Program-made: the position numbers and the translations under genes
Shown here: piece by piece, positions 1 through 8,321 of the stretch
Layout of the letters: every line of letters starts with the position of its first letter
How positions within the stretch are numbered: the first letter of the stretch is position 1
NCBI GenBank assembly: GCA_041984585.1
Contig: JBHIXX010000009.1
Span: forward strand, 1 to 64,000
DNA from: Pseudolysinimonas_A sp041984585
GTDB taxonomy: Bacteria > Actinomycetota > Actinomycetes > Actinomycetales > Microbacteriaceae
Length of the DNA: 64,000 bases
Direction: 5' to 3'
The notes under the pieces: model-generated
Databases searched by the model: none
Seen by the model: the letters and a program-made list of their open reading frames with translations, nothing else
Told to the model about the DNA's origin: nothing

Positions 1-245
1 TCAGCATCCCCGAGAACGTCTCGGTGTCGATCGAGGGCCTCGAGGCCGGCAGCCAGATCCACGCGAGCGACCTCACGCTGCCCGAGGGCGCGACCCTGGT
101 CAGCGACCCGGAGCTGCTCATCGTCAACGTCACGGTGCCGGCCGCGCCGAGCGAGGACGAAGAGTCCGCCGAAGGCGAGGAGTCCGCGGAGGGCGAAGAG
201 GCCGCCGAGGGCGCCGAGTCGTCCGAGGACGAGGCCGCGGAGTAA
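1..245 (+). CDS. rplY: 50S ribosomal protein L25/general stress protein Ctc, 3' part
   Basis: This is the C-terminal part of ribosomal protein L25 of the long Ctc type, which binds 5S rRNA. The gene enters from the left edge; the frame is open from base 3 and ends at TAA 243-245. The visible protein has the beta-rich Ctc C-terminal domain (SIPENVSVSIEGLEAG, then SQIHASDLTLPEG and a strand LLIVNVTVP). It finishes in an acidic Glu/Ala/Ser tail with repeated AEGEE units, as in other actinobacterial L25 proteins. pth follows after 18 nt in the usual rplY-pth order, so the two are probably co-transcribed. The family call is firm; the N-terminus is not visible. Confidence 0.85.
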   Translation, partial: SIPENVSVSIEGLEAGSQIHASDLTLPEGATLVSDPELLIVNVTVPAAPSEDEESAEGEESAEGEEAAEGAESSEDEAAE

Positions 246-263
246 CCCTCCGCCCCCTCGCGC

Positions 264-848
264 GTGTCCGACCGCACCTGGCTCGTGGCCGGGCTCGGGA
301 ATCCCGGGCCCGGCTACGCCGGCCATCGCCACAACGTCGGCCACCTCGTGGTCGACGAGCTGGCGGAGCGGATCGGCGCGCGCTTCGGCACCCACAAGGC
401 GCAGTCCCTCGTCGCCGAGGGACGCACCGCGCCGGGCGCCCCGAAGCTGGTGCTCGCCAAGTCGACCGGCTTCATGAACAACTCCGGCGGTCCCGTCTCG
501 CGGCTGCTCAAGTTCTACTCGCTGCCGCTCGATCGGCTCATCGTCGTGCACGACGAGCTCGACCTGCCGTTCGACACCATCCGGCTCAAGACCGGCGGGG
601 GACCAGGCGGTCACAACGGTCTGCGCGACATCATCTCCGCGCTCGGGCCCGACTACATCCGGGTGCGCGTCGGGATCGGCCGCCCGCCCGGCCGTCAGGA
701 TCCCGCCGACTTCGTGCTGTCGAACTTCTCGAAGGCGGAGCGCGAGTCGCTGCCGAATCTCGTCGTCGACGCGGCGGATGCCGTGGAGCAGATCACCACC
801 GACGGCCTGGTGGCGGCGCAGCAGCACTGGCACTCCCCGCGCGCGTGA
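264..848 (+). CDS. pth: peptidyl-tRNA hydrolase
   Basis: Releases tRNA from stalled peptidyl-tRNA by cleaving the ester bond, in the cytoplasm. The 194-residue product has the full family length. It begins with the VAGLGNPGPGYAGHRHNVG block, containing the catalytic His (about H23) and Asn13. FMNNSGG lies near residue 70, VHDELDLPFD near 95 (catalytic Asp about D97), and GGGPGGHNGLRDI near 112. The start is GTG at 264. There is no strong Shine-Dalgarno, which fits translation following on from rplY 18 nt upstream. Nothing essential is missing. Confidence 0.95.
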   Translation: MSDRTWLVAGLGNPGPGYAGHRHNVGHLVVDELAERIGARFGTHKAQSLVAEGRTAPGAPKLVLAKSTGFMNNSGGPVSRLLKFYSLPLDRLIVVHDELDLPFDTIRLKTGGGPGGHNGLRDIISALGPDYIRVRVGIGRPPGRQDPADFVLSNFSKAERESLPNLVVDAADAVEQITTDGLVAAQQHWHSPRA

Positions 849-907
849 GCCCTGCCGCGGGCTCGGCGGACTGACCGAGCCCGGCGGCGCGGGTCGGCCG
901 CGGCGCG

Positions 908-913
908 TAGGCT
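908..913 (+). promoter_or_regulatory. -10 element TAGGCT of mfd (leaderless)
   Basis: TAGGCT is followed by exactly 7 nt and then the mfd GTG at 921. Transcription would therefore start at or next to the start codon, giving a leaderless mRNA. No convincing -35 is seen. The same geometry recurs at many other genes in this window. Confidence 0.6.
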
Positions 914-920
914 CGACGGA

Positions 921-3900
921 GTGCCCCTGGATCGCGTCCTCTCCGCGCTGACGCGCTCCCGCACCCTCGCCCCGGCTCTCGAGGCGGCGCGAGGCGATGC
1001 CGATCTCGCGATCGTTGACGGGCTCCGCGTGCCGCTGCTCGGCGCCATGCTCGACCGTCGCGGTCCCGCCCAGGCGCTGCTCGCCATCCCTGCCACGAGC
1101 CGCGAGGCGGACGCCGTGGTGGCGTCCGCCCGGGCCTGGCTGCCGGACGCCCTCGTGCTGCCGTTCCCCGCGTGGGAGACCCTGCCGCACGAGCGGCTGA
1201 GCCCGAGCGCCGAGACGGTGGGCGCGCGGCTGCGCGCGCTGCGCGAGATCGCGCGCTGGCAGGCGGACCGCGGCGCGGCGCCGGGGCACCTGATCGTGGT
1301 GGCGAGCGTGCGCGCGGCACTGCAGCCGTTGGCGCCGGGGCTCGCCGACGTGCCGACCGTGCAGCTGGCGGCCGGCGGCCGCGGGTACGACCTGGCCGAG
1401 CTGTCGGCGCGCCTCGTCGCGCTCGCCTACGCCCGGGTCGACCTGGTGACGCGTCGCGGCGAGTTCGCGGTGCGCGGCGGCATCCTCGACGTGTTCCCGC
1501 CCGACGCCGAGCACCCGGTGCGCGCCGACTTCTTCGGCGACGAGCTCGAGCAGCTGCGCGCGTTCTCGGTGGCCGACCAGCGCTCCCTCGACGGCGACCT
1601 GGAGCAGGTCGAACTGCTGCCCAGCCGCGAGCTGCTGCTCACCGACTCGGTGCGGCAGCGGGCGCGCGAGATGGCGGCCGAGTTCCCCACCCTCACCGGG
1701 ATGCTGGAGAAGATCGCCGAGGGCATCCCGGCGGAGGGGATGGAGAGCCTCGCCCCGGCGCTCGTCGACGGTCTCGCCCCGCTGACCGACGCGTTCCCCG
1801 ACGACGCCGCGGTCGCCGTGCTCGGGCCGGAGCGGGTGGCGACCCGTGCGCTGCACCTCGCCGAGACGAACCGCGAGTTCCTCGACGCCGCCTGGAACGC
1901 CGCCACGGCGGGCGCGCAGGCGCCGATCGATCTGGGCGCGGGTGACTTCCTCACCGTGCAGGGGCTGCGCCGCGCGGCGGCGCCCCGCCCGTGGTGGACG
2001 CTCAGTCCGTTCGACTCGGGGGACGACGACCTGCTGGTGGTGCCCGGCGCCCCGATCCCCAGCTTCGCCGGTCGGGTCGAGGGTGCGGTCGACCACGTCG
2101 CCGGTCTCGTCCGCGACGGGTGGGACGTGACCGTCACCGCCGGTGGAGCGGGTCTCGTGGACCGCGCGCGCGACGTGCTCGCCGAGGCGGGCGCCGTGCC
2201 GGAGTTCGCGCAGGCGCCGCTCGACGCGGGATTCGCGCTGCCCGACGAGAAGATCGCGGTGCTCGCCGAGGCGGAGTTCTACGGCCGCGCCGCCGGCGTC
2301 GACTCCCGGCAGACGAAGAAGCTCGCCAGCCGCCGCCGCACCGTCGTCGACCCGCTGCAGCTCAAGCCCGGCGACATCGTCGTGCACGAGACGCACGGCA
2401 TCGGCAAGTTCGTCGAGCTGGTGCAGCGCGAGGTCGCCGGGGGCGGCCGGGTCGCGCGCGGCCCGCTCGGCACCGCGCACGAGAAGGTGGTGCGCGAGTA
2501 CCTCGTGCTCGAGTACGCGCCGAGCAAGCGCGGCCAGCCGGGCGACCGGCTCTACGTGCCCACCGACCAGCTCGACCAGCTCTCCCGCTACGTCGGCGGC
2601 GAGGCGCCGGCCCTCTCGAAGATGGGCGGGTCGGACTGGGCCGCCGCGAAGGGCAAGGCGCGCAAGGCGGTGCGCGACATCGCCGTCGAGCTGGTGAAGC
2701 TCTACAGCGCGCGGATGGCATCCGCAGGCCACGCGTTCGGTCCCGACACCCCGTGGCAGCGCGAGCTGGAGGAGGCGTTCCCCTACGTGGAGACGCCCGA
2801 CCAGCTGCAGACCATCGACGAGGTGAAGGCCGACATGGAGCGGCCCATCCCGATGGATCGGCTGCTCTCGGGCGACGTGGGCTACGGCAAGACCGAGGTG
2901 GCGGTGCGGGCCGCGTTCAAGGCGGTGCAGGACGGCAAGCAGGTCGCAGTGCTCGTGCCGACCACCCTGCTCGTGCGGCAGCACATGGAGACCTTCGCCG
3001 AGCGGTTCGCCGGGTTCCCCGTGCACCTGCGGGCGCTCAGCCGCTTCCAGAGCGAGTCGGAGTCGAAGGACACGATCGCGAAGCTCGCCACCGGCGAGGT
3101 GGATGTCGTGATCGGCACCCATCGCCTGCTCGGCGAGGCCGTGAAGTTCAAGGACCTGGGACTCGTCATCCTCGACGAGGAGCAGCGGTTCGGCGTGGAG
3201 CACAAGGACGCGCTGAAGAAGATGAAGACCAACGTCGACGTGCTCGCGATGAGCGCGACGCCGATCCCGCGCACGCTCGAGATGGCGGTCACCGGCATCC
3301 GCGAGATGTCGACGCTGGCGACGCCGCCGGAGGACCGGCATCCGATCCTCACCTTCGTCGGCCCCTACTCCGACAAGCAGGTGGCCGCCGCGATCCGGCG
3401 CGAGATGCTGCGCGAGGGCCAGGTGTTCTTCGTGCACAACCGGGTCGCCGACATCACCCGGGTCGCGTCGAAGCTGGCCGAGCTGGTGCCCGAGGCGCGC
3501 ATCGCGACGGCGCACGGGCAGATGAGCGAGTCGGCGCTCGAACAGGTGATCGTCGACTTCTGGGAGCGCCGCGCCGACGTGCTGGTGACGACGACGATCA
3601 TCGAGACCGGCATCGACATCGCCAACGCGAACACCCTGATCATCGACGACGCGCAGCGCTACGGCCTGAGCCAGCTGCACCAGATCCGGGGCCGGGTCGG
3701 GCGCGGGCGGGAGCGCGCGTACGCGTACTTCCTGTACGACGACCAGAAGCCGCTCACCGAGACCGCGCAGGACCGGCTCGAGACGATCGCCGCGAACAGC
3801 GAACTCGGCGGCGGCATGCAGATCGCCCTCAAAGACCTCGAGATCCGCGGCGCCGGCAACCTGCTCGGCGGCGAGCAGTCGGGCCACATCGCGGGTGTCG

Positions 3901-4472
3901 GCTTCGACCTCTACCTGCGCATGATCGGCGAGGCGGTCGCCACCTTCCGCGGCGACGTGGCCGAGGGGCAGACCGAGCTGCGGCTGGAACTGCCGGTCGA
4001 CGCGCGCATCCCCGATGACTACATCGAGAGCGAGCGGCTGCGCCTCGAGGCGTACCAGAAGCTCTCCGCCGCGGCCGGGCCGGCATCCGCCGACGACGCC
4101 CTCGACGCGGTCGCCGAGGAGCTCACCGACCGCTACGGCGAGCCGCCGGAGCCGGTGCGGATGCTGATCGCCGTGTCGCGGCTGCGGCGCGCGGGGCAGC
4201 GGTCGGGGCTCAGCGACGTCGTCGCCGTCGGCGGCAACCTGCGCATCGCGCCGGCCGACCTGCCCGATTCCCGTCAGATCCGGCTGCAGCGGATGTACCC
4301 GGGCGGCCGCATCTTCGCGCAGACCCGGTCGCTCAGCATCCCGCTGCTCGCCGGGGTCGCCAACCCGACCGGCACCGACGAGGAACTGGTCGAGTGGGTC
4401 GCCGGGCTGCTCACCGCACTCTTCCCGCCGCCCGTCGGCGGCGACCCGGAGGTCAGCCCCGCGACGGCATGA
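921..4472 (+). CDS. mfd: transcription-repair coupling factor Mfd
   Basis: A 1183-residue DNA translocase that removes RNA polymerase stalled at lesions and recruits UvrA for repair. The N-terminal UvrB-like region (about 1-350) is followed by a CarD-like RNAP-interacting domain starting with LKPGDIVVHETHGIGKF near residue 478. The superfamily 2 helicase core has Walker A GDVGYGKTE near 651, the DEEQ box near 752 and SATPIPRTLEMA near 775. The motor ends with HQIRGRVGRGRERAYAYF, followed by the TRCF C-terminal domain. Length and motifs are complete. It starts at GTG 921 behind a TAGGCT -10. Its last 20 nt overlap the 3' end of the convergent VOC gene. Confidence 0.96.
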   Translation: MPLDRVLSALTRSRTLAPALEAARGDADLAIVDGLRVPLLGAMLDRRGPAQALLAIPATSREADAVVASARAWLPDALVLPFPAWETLPHERLSPSAETVGARLRALREIARWQADRGAAPGHLIVVASVRAALQPLAPGLADVPTVQLAAGGRGYDLAELSARLVALAYARVDLVTRRGEFAVRGGILDVFPPDAEHPVRADFFGDELEQLRAFSVADQRSLDGDLEQVELLPSRELLLTDSVRQRAREMAAEFPTLTGMLEKIAEGIPAEGMESLAPALVDGLAPLTDAFPDDAAVAVLGPERVATRALHLAETNREFLDAAWNAATAGAQAPIDLGAGDFLTVQGLRRAAAPRPWWTLSPFDSGDDDLLVVPGAPIPSFAGRVEGAVDHVAGLVRDGWDVTVTAGGAGLVDRARDVLAEAGAVPEFAQAPLDAGFALPDEKIAVLAEAEFYGRAAGVDSRQTKKLASRRRTVVDPLQLKPGDIVVHETHGIGKFVELVQREVAGGGRVARGPLGTAHEKVVREYLVLEYAPSKRGQPGDRLYVPTDQLDQLSRYVGGEAPALSKMGGSDWAAAKGKARKAVRDIAVELVKLYSARMASAGHAFGPDTPWQRELEEAFPYVETPDQLQTIDEVKADMERPIPMDRLLSGDVGYGKTEVAVRAAFKAVQDGKQVAVLVPTTLLVRQHMETFAERFAGFPVHLRALSRFQSESESKDTIAKLATGEVDVVIGTHRLLGEAVKFKDLGLVILDEEQRFGVEHKDALKKMKTNVDVLAMSATPIPRTLEMAVTGIREMSTLATPPEDRHPILTFVGPYSDKQVAAAIRREMLREGQVFFVHNRVADITRVASKLAELVPEARIATAHGQMSESALEQVIVDFWERRADVLVTTTIIETGIDIANANTLIIDDAQRYGLSQLHQIRGRVGRGRERAYAYFLYDDQKPLTETAQDRLETIAANSELGGGMQIALKDLEIRGAGNLLGGEQSGHIAGVGFDLYLRMIGEAVATFRGDVAEGQTELRLELPVDARIPDDYIESERLRLEAYQKLSAAAGPASADDALDAVAEELTDRYGEPPEPVRMLIAVSRLRRAGQRSGLSDVVAVGGNLRIAPADLPDSRQIRLQRMYPGGRIFAQTRSLSIPLLAGVANPTGTDEELVEWVAGLLTALFPPPVGGDPEVSPATA

Positions 4473-4833
4473 GCGCGATGACGTTGCCCGCCGGGTCGGC
4501 GAACCAGGCGATGTCGGGGCCGCCCTGGATGCCGCCGCGCACGATCCCGACCTCGTCGTGCTCCATGCCGGGGTAGCGCAGCATCAGCACGCCCGCGGCG
4601 TTCAGCTCGGCGACGGCGGCGTCGAGGTCGGGCACCTCGAGATTGAGCGCGGTGTAGGCCGCCGGGGAGTGGTCAGGCTTCGGATAGGCGAACACGGTCG
4701 CATCATTCACCGTGATCATGAGTCCCTGCGGGATCTCGTGGACGGCGAACCCGAGGGTCTCGCCGTAGAACCGCCGCGCCGCGTCGAGATCGTCGACCGA
4801 CATGCTCGCGAACGCGTTCGTCGTGGTGACCAT
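4453..4833 (-). CDS. VOC (glyoxalase/bleomycin-resistance) family protein
   Basis: A small protein of 126 residues with one vicinal-oxygen-chelate module pair: an N-terminal half around MSVDDLDAARRFYGETLGF, and a C-terminal half around VPDLDAAVAELNAAGV and DIAWFADPAGNVIALM. VOC proteins are typically metal-dependent isomerases, lyases or resistance proteins; the substrate cannot be told here. I chose the ATG at 4833 because the fold begins directly after it. A CAGGCT -10-like hexamer lies 6 nt upstream, so it may have its own leaderless transcript. The CPBP gene ends 4 nt upstream on the same strand. Its 3' end overlaps mfd convergently by 20 nt. Confidence 0.8.
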   Translation of the reverse strand: MVTTTNAFASMSVDDLDAARRFYGETLGFAVHEIPQGLMITVNDATVFAYPKPDHSPAAYTALNLEVPDLDAAVAELNAAGVLMLRYPGMEHDEVGIVRGGIQGGPDIAWFADPAGNVIALMPSRG

Positions 4834-4837
4834 GCGG

Positions 4838-5695
4838 TCAGCCTGGCACCGGTCCGTCGCCCGCGGAACCCCGGGTGGCGGAACCCTCACCGCCGTCTCC
4901 CGCGCCCGGCGACGGGGGCGCCGCCGGTGTGCTTCGGCGCGGCGTTCGCGGCGGCTCGGTGCGCCAGGCCCCGCCGACGGCGATCGGGATGAGCACCAGC
5001 GAGCGCAGGTCGAGCAGAGCGTGCGTGACGATCGGCAGCCAGATCGAGCCGGAGAGCACGTACAGCGCCGTGAACACCACCCCGAGCACCGTCGAGAAGG
5101 CCACCCCGATCGCGCCCTGGTAGAGGTGCAGCAGGCCGAACACGAGCGCGGCCGCGCCGAACGCGACGAGCGGGTCGGGCACCAGCCGGAAGACGAGCGC
5201 CGGCACCGCGAGCCGGAACAGCAGCTCCTCGATCACGCCCGCCCCGGTGGCGAGCGCGGCCCCGTAGGGCAGCTCGGCGCGCACCCGCGGCAGCAGCGGG
5301 CGGATGTCGCCCACGGCGGGAATCTCATCCATCCCCTCGCGGCGCAGCAGGAGCGCGGGCAGCAGGCCGCCGACGATCGCGGCGACGCCCGCGCCGATGG
5401 CGAACCCGGTGCCGGTCGAGGTGGCGAACCAGCCGACCGCGCCGGCGACCGACGGCAGGCCGCGGGCGGCGTCGAGCACGGCATCCGCGTCGCGCCAGGT
5501 CGCGAGCACCGTTGCCGCTGCGAGGCCGCCCAGGATGACGACCTGTTCGATCGTCCACCGGCGGTATACGCGCACGCGGGCCGCGGTCGTGCGCAGGCGG
5601 CGGAAGCGGGCGTAGTCGCGTCGCTCGCGCAGCACCGCGCGACCCACGAGCACGCCGAGCACCACGAGCAGCAGCGCGAGCGTGGTGAGGTCCAT
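4838..5695 (-). CDS. CPBP family intramembrane metalloprotease
   Basis: A 285-residue multi-pass membrane protein of the CPBP (CAAX protease/bacteriocin-processing, Abi) family. The conserved motifs are present near residues 150-230: the EExxxR motif in GVIEELLFRLAVPAL, FGLLHLYQG, and THALLDLRSL with the third-motif histidine. These residues form the proposed metal site within the membrane. Hydrophobic helices fill most of the rest (MDLTTLALLLVVLGVLVG at the N-terminus). Family members mature peptides or process prenylated proteins; the substrate here is unknown. The gene lies directly upstream of the VOC gene on the same strand. Confidence 0.85.
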   Translation of the reverse strand: MDLTTLALLLVVLGVLVGRAVLRERRDYARFRRLRTTAARVRVYRRWTIEQVVILGGLAAATVLATWRDADAVLDAARGLPSVAGAVGWFATSTGTGFAIGAGVAAIVGGLLPALLLRREGMDEIPAVGDIRPLLPRVRAELPYGAALATGAGVIEELLFRLAVPALVFRLVPDPLVAFGAAALVFGLLHLYQGAIGVAFSTVLGVVFTALYVLSGSIWLPIVTHALLDLRSLVLIPIAVGGAWRTEPPRTPRRSTPAAPPSPGAGDGGEGSATRGSAGDGPVPG

Positions 5696-5749
5696 CGCTC
5701 CATTGTCGGGTCCGGCGCCGCGCCGGGCCGCGCGCGGACGACGATCGCG

Positions 5750-6139
5750 TCAGTCCGCCGTCGGGCGCCGCGCGGTGACCTCGATCTCGATGCGCATCCG
5801 AGGGTCGGCCAGCCCGACCTGCATCATCGTCGCCGCGGGCCGGATGTCGCCGAACGCGGCGCGCAGGGCCGGCCAGGTGCGCTCGAACTCCGCGGCATCC
5901 GGCAGCAGGTAGTGCACTCGGACGACGTCGGCCAGCGTCGCCCCAGCATCGGCGAGCGCCGCCTCGATGTTGCGCAGCGTCTGCTCGGTCTGCGACTCGA
6001 TGTCGTCGGCGATCGTCATCGCGGCGTAGTCGAACCCGGTGGTGCCCGAGACGAACACCCACTCGCCGTCGACGACGGCGCGCGAGTACCCGATGCGGGT
6101 CTCGAATTCGGAACCGGATGAGATGAGTCGGCGCGGCAT
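5750..6139 (-). CDS. RidA/YjgF/Rid family protein
   Basis: A 129-residue Rid-family protein; members hydrolyse reactive enamine/imine intermediates or have related roles. The family core is visible in GYSRAVVDGEWVFVSGTTGFD, then QTEQTLRNIEAALADAGATL, VVRVHYLLPDA and a C-terminal RIEIEVTARRP carrying the usual arginine. I chose the ATG at 6139 because AGGAGG stands 4 nt upstream. This differs from the leaderless neighbours. A -10 on this strand (TAGCGT, 6167 to 6162) would give a leader of roughly 15-18 nt. It probably belongs to the archetypal subfamily only loosely, so the exact substrate is not assignable. Confidence 0.85.
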   Translation of the reverse strand: MPRRLISSGSEFETRIGYSRAVVDGEWVFVSGTTGFDYAAMTIADDIESQTEQTLRNIEAALADAGATLADVVRVHYLLPDAAEFERTWPALRAAFGDIRPAATMMQVGLADPRMRIEIEVTARRPTAD

Positions 6140-6161
6140 GGGACCTCCTGGGCGCGGCTCC

Positions 6162-6171
6162 ACGCTAGCGT
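6162..6171. promoter_or_regulatory. symmetric -10 ACGCTAGCGT shared by two divergent genes
   Basis: The perfect palindrome ACGCTAGCGT carries TAGCGT on both strands, overlapping by the central TA. On the minus strand it fits the RidA gene (start 6139). On the plus strand it could serve the exporter gene (start 6256), with a leader of about 78 nt. Symmetric overlapping -10 elements are a known form of bidirectional bacterial promoter; the assignment here is inference. Confidence 0.5.
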
Positions 6172-6255
6172 CCGAGGCGGCGTCGTCCCGTCCGGACGGA
6201 CGCGACCGGCTGCGGCGCCGGGCGATCCGCGAGGATGAGTCGGGAAGGGGACGGT

Positions 6256-7689
6256 GTGACGGTCAGCGACGTGGGGTTCCGGTCGGAACGCGGGCCGATC
6301 CTCGTCGCCCTCATGCTGTCGGTCGGCGTCATCGCGATCGACTCCACCATCCTCGCCACGGCGGTGCCGACGATCGTCGCCGAGCTGGGCGGGTTCGCGT
6401 CGTTCCCGTGGCTGTTCTCGGGCTACCTGCTCACCCAGGCGGTCACCGTGCCGGTGTACTCGAAGCTGGCCGACATGTTCGGCCGCAAGCCGACGCTGCT
6501 GGTCGGGATCGGGCTGTTCCTGCTCGGCTCCATCGCCTGCGCCCTCGCCTGGGACATGCTGTCGCTCATCGTCTTCCGCGCCCTGCAGGGGGTGGGCGCG
6601 GGCGCCATCCTGCCCATCGCGATGACGATCGCCGGCGACATCTACACGGTGGCCGAGCGCGCCCGGGTGCAGGGCTACCTGGCGAGCGTCTGGGCGATCG
6701 CCGCCGTCGTCGGTCCGACGCTCGGCGGCGTCTTCGCCCAGTTCGTCGACTGGCGGTGGATCTTCTGGGTCAACCTGCCGCTGTGCCTGCTCGCCGGCGG
6801 GCTGATCTGGCGCGCCTTCCGCGAGCGGGTCGCCCGCACGTCGCGCCGCATCGATTTCGCCGGCTCGGCGCTGCTCATGGTGGCGCTCACGCTGCTGCTG
6901 CTCGGCCTGCTGCAGGGCGGCGTCGCCTGGGAGTGGTGGTCGCCGCCGAGCCTGCTCGTGTTCGCCGGCGCGGTCGTGCTGCTGGCCGTCTTCGTCGTCG
7001 TCGAGATGCGGGCGGCCGAGCCGATCCTGCCGTTCGGCGTGGTGCGCCGTCGCATCGTGCTCACCACGAGCCTCAGCGCCGCCGTCGTCGGCATGGTGCT
7101 GATGGGGCTCACCACCTACGTGCCCACCTACCTCGAGGGCTCGCTCGACCTCCCGCCGATCTGGGCCGGTCTCGCGCTCGCCGCCCTCACCGTCGGCTGG
7201 CCGCTCGCCTCCACGCTGTCGGGCCGCGTCTACCTGCGCATCGGCTTCCGCAACACCACGTTCATCGGCGCCGCCATCGTCGTGCTCGCCGTCGCCGCGC
7301 TCGCGCTGGTCGCGCCGTACCCGAACGTCGTGGTGACCGCTCTCTGCTGCTTCGTCACCGGCCTCGGCCTCGGCCTGCTGGCATCGCCCAGCCTCATCGT
7401 CGCCCAGGCGAGCGTCGCCTGGGAGGAGCGCGGCGTCGTGACCGGCGCCAACGCGTTCCTGCGCACCCTCGGCTCGACGGTCGGCGTCGCCATCCTCGGC
7501 GCCGTGACCACCGCCGTGCTCGCCGGCCGCCCCGCCGACGACGCGGCGGCCATCACCGACGCGTCCACCGCGGTGTTCGCGGTCAGCGCCGGCGCCGCGG
7601 TGCTCGCGCTGGTCACGGTGACGGCGATGCCGCGCACCCCGCCCCCGCCACGGGACGAGGTCGGCGAGCTCGACATCCCGGCGGGCTGA
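6256..7689 (+). CDS. MFS transporter, DHA2 (14-helix drug:H+ antiporter) family
   Basis: A proton-coupled exporter of the EmrB/QacA type, about 477 residues. It opens with the DHA2 signature AIDSTILATAVPTI, has KLADMFGRKPTLLVG (MFS motif A) between helices 2 and 3, and RALQGVGAGAILPIAMT in helices 4-5. About 14 hydrophobic helices follow, and the end is hydrophilic. The GTG at 6256 is preferred because AAGGGGA lies just upstream; an ATG at 6235 would add 7 residues. Substrate is unknown; drugs, dyes or small metabolites are typical. The RidA gene is divergent. The AhpD-like gene follows 43 nt downstream. Confidence 0.88.
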   Translation: MTVSDVGFRSERGPILVALMLSVGVIAIDSTILATAVPTIVAELGGFASFPWLFSGYLLTQAVTVPVYSKLADMFGRKPTLLVGIGLFLLGSIACALAWDMLSLIVFRALQGVGAGAILPIAMTIAGDIYTVAERARVQGYLASVWAIAAVVGPTLGGVFAQFVDWRWIFWVNLPLCLLAGGLIWRAFRERVARTSRRIDFAGSALLMVALTLLLLGLLQGGVAWEWWSPPSLLVFAGAVVLLAVFVVVEMRAAEPILPFGVVRRRIVLTTSLSAAVVGMVLMGLTTYVPTYLEGSLDLPPIWAGLALAALTVGWPLASTLSGRVYLRIGFRNTTFIGAAIVVLAVAALALVAPYPNVVVTALCCFVTGLGLGLLASPSLIVAQASVAWEERGVVTGANAFLRTLGSTVGVAILGAVTTAVLAGRPADDAAAITDASTAVFAVSAGAAVLALVTVTAMPRTPPPPRDEVGELDIPAG

Positions 7690-7732
7690 GGCGCGGGACA
7701 GGATGGGGGCACCGCCGTTCGGAGGAGGACCC

Positions 7733-8269
7733 GTGACCACCGCGTTCATCGCCCCGCCCCGCCGCATCCCGCCGCCCCTGCGATTCGGCCTGTGGATCTC
7801 GCGGCGGATCACCGGCGACGACGTGCTCGCCGCGCGGCTGCTCACCTGGTTCCCGAAGGCCGCGGTCGGCACGGCCGCACTCGAGGGGCTGGTCGCGCAC
7901 TCGGTGGGGCGGGCCGACGAGCGCCTGTTGAAGATCGTGCGGATGACGGTGTCGTCGGCGGTGGAGTGCCCGTTCTGCATCGGGTTCAACGGACGCGACT
8001 GGGAGCGCCGGCTGACCGAGCCGGAGCTGGATGTCGTGCAGGGCCGCCGGGAGCCGGGCGAGGTCGCCACGCTGAGCGACGCGGAGCGGCTCACCATCGA
8101 GTACGTGCGGGCGATCTCGGCGACGCCGGTCGTGGTCCCCCGGGAGCTCGGCGAGCGCATGGCGGCCGAGTTCACCGAGCGGGAGCTGGTGGTGATCGCC
8201 ACCACCGCGGCGCAGGTCAACTACTGGGCGCGCCTGATCGAGGCGCTGGGCTGTCCGCCGCTCGGCTGA
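7733..8269 (+). CDS. carboxymuconolactone decarboxylase (AhpD-like) family protein
   Basis: A 178-residue all-helical AhpD-fold protein. The family's redox motif appears as VECPFCIGFNGRD near residue 79, giving CXXC. The histidine that normally follows (CXXCXXXH) is an asparagine, so classical AhpD peroxidase-reducing activity is uncertain. The GTG at 7733 follows a strong GGAGGAGG; an upstream ATG at 7703 lacks this and would add a proline/glycine-rich stretch. It could be a cofactor-free decarboxylase-like or redox protein; the context (exporter before, mazG after) does not decide. Confidence 0.78.
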   Translation: MTTAFIAPPRRIPPPLRFGLWISRRITGDDVLAARLLTWFPKAAVGTAALEGLVAHSVGRADERLLKIVRMTVSSAVECPFCIGFNGRDWERRLTEPELDVVQGRREPGEVATLSDAERLTIEYVRAISATPVVVPRELGERMAAEFTERELVVIATTAAQVNYWARLIEALGCPPLG

Positions 8270-8321
8270 GCCCCCGGTGCGGTCCGTGCCGCTCCCGCCG
8301 CTCGGCTGAAAGGATGTCGGC

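Noticed and set aside
4802..6121. 439-codon plus-strand frame over the CPBP and RidA genes
   Set aside because: Low-complexity Arg/Glu/Gln/Gly protein without motifs; it is the antisense shadow of two well-supported minus-strand genes.
6016..8220. Very long antisense open frame (about 734 codons) over the exporter and AhpD-like genes
   Set aside because: Composition is extreme (His, Asp, Glu, Arg and Gln runs) with no domain, as expected for a shadow frame in GC-rich DNA. The plus-strand genes have clear motifs and codon bias.
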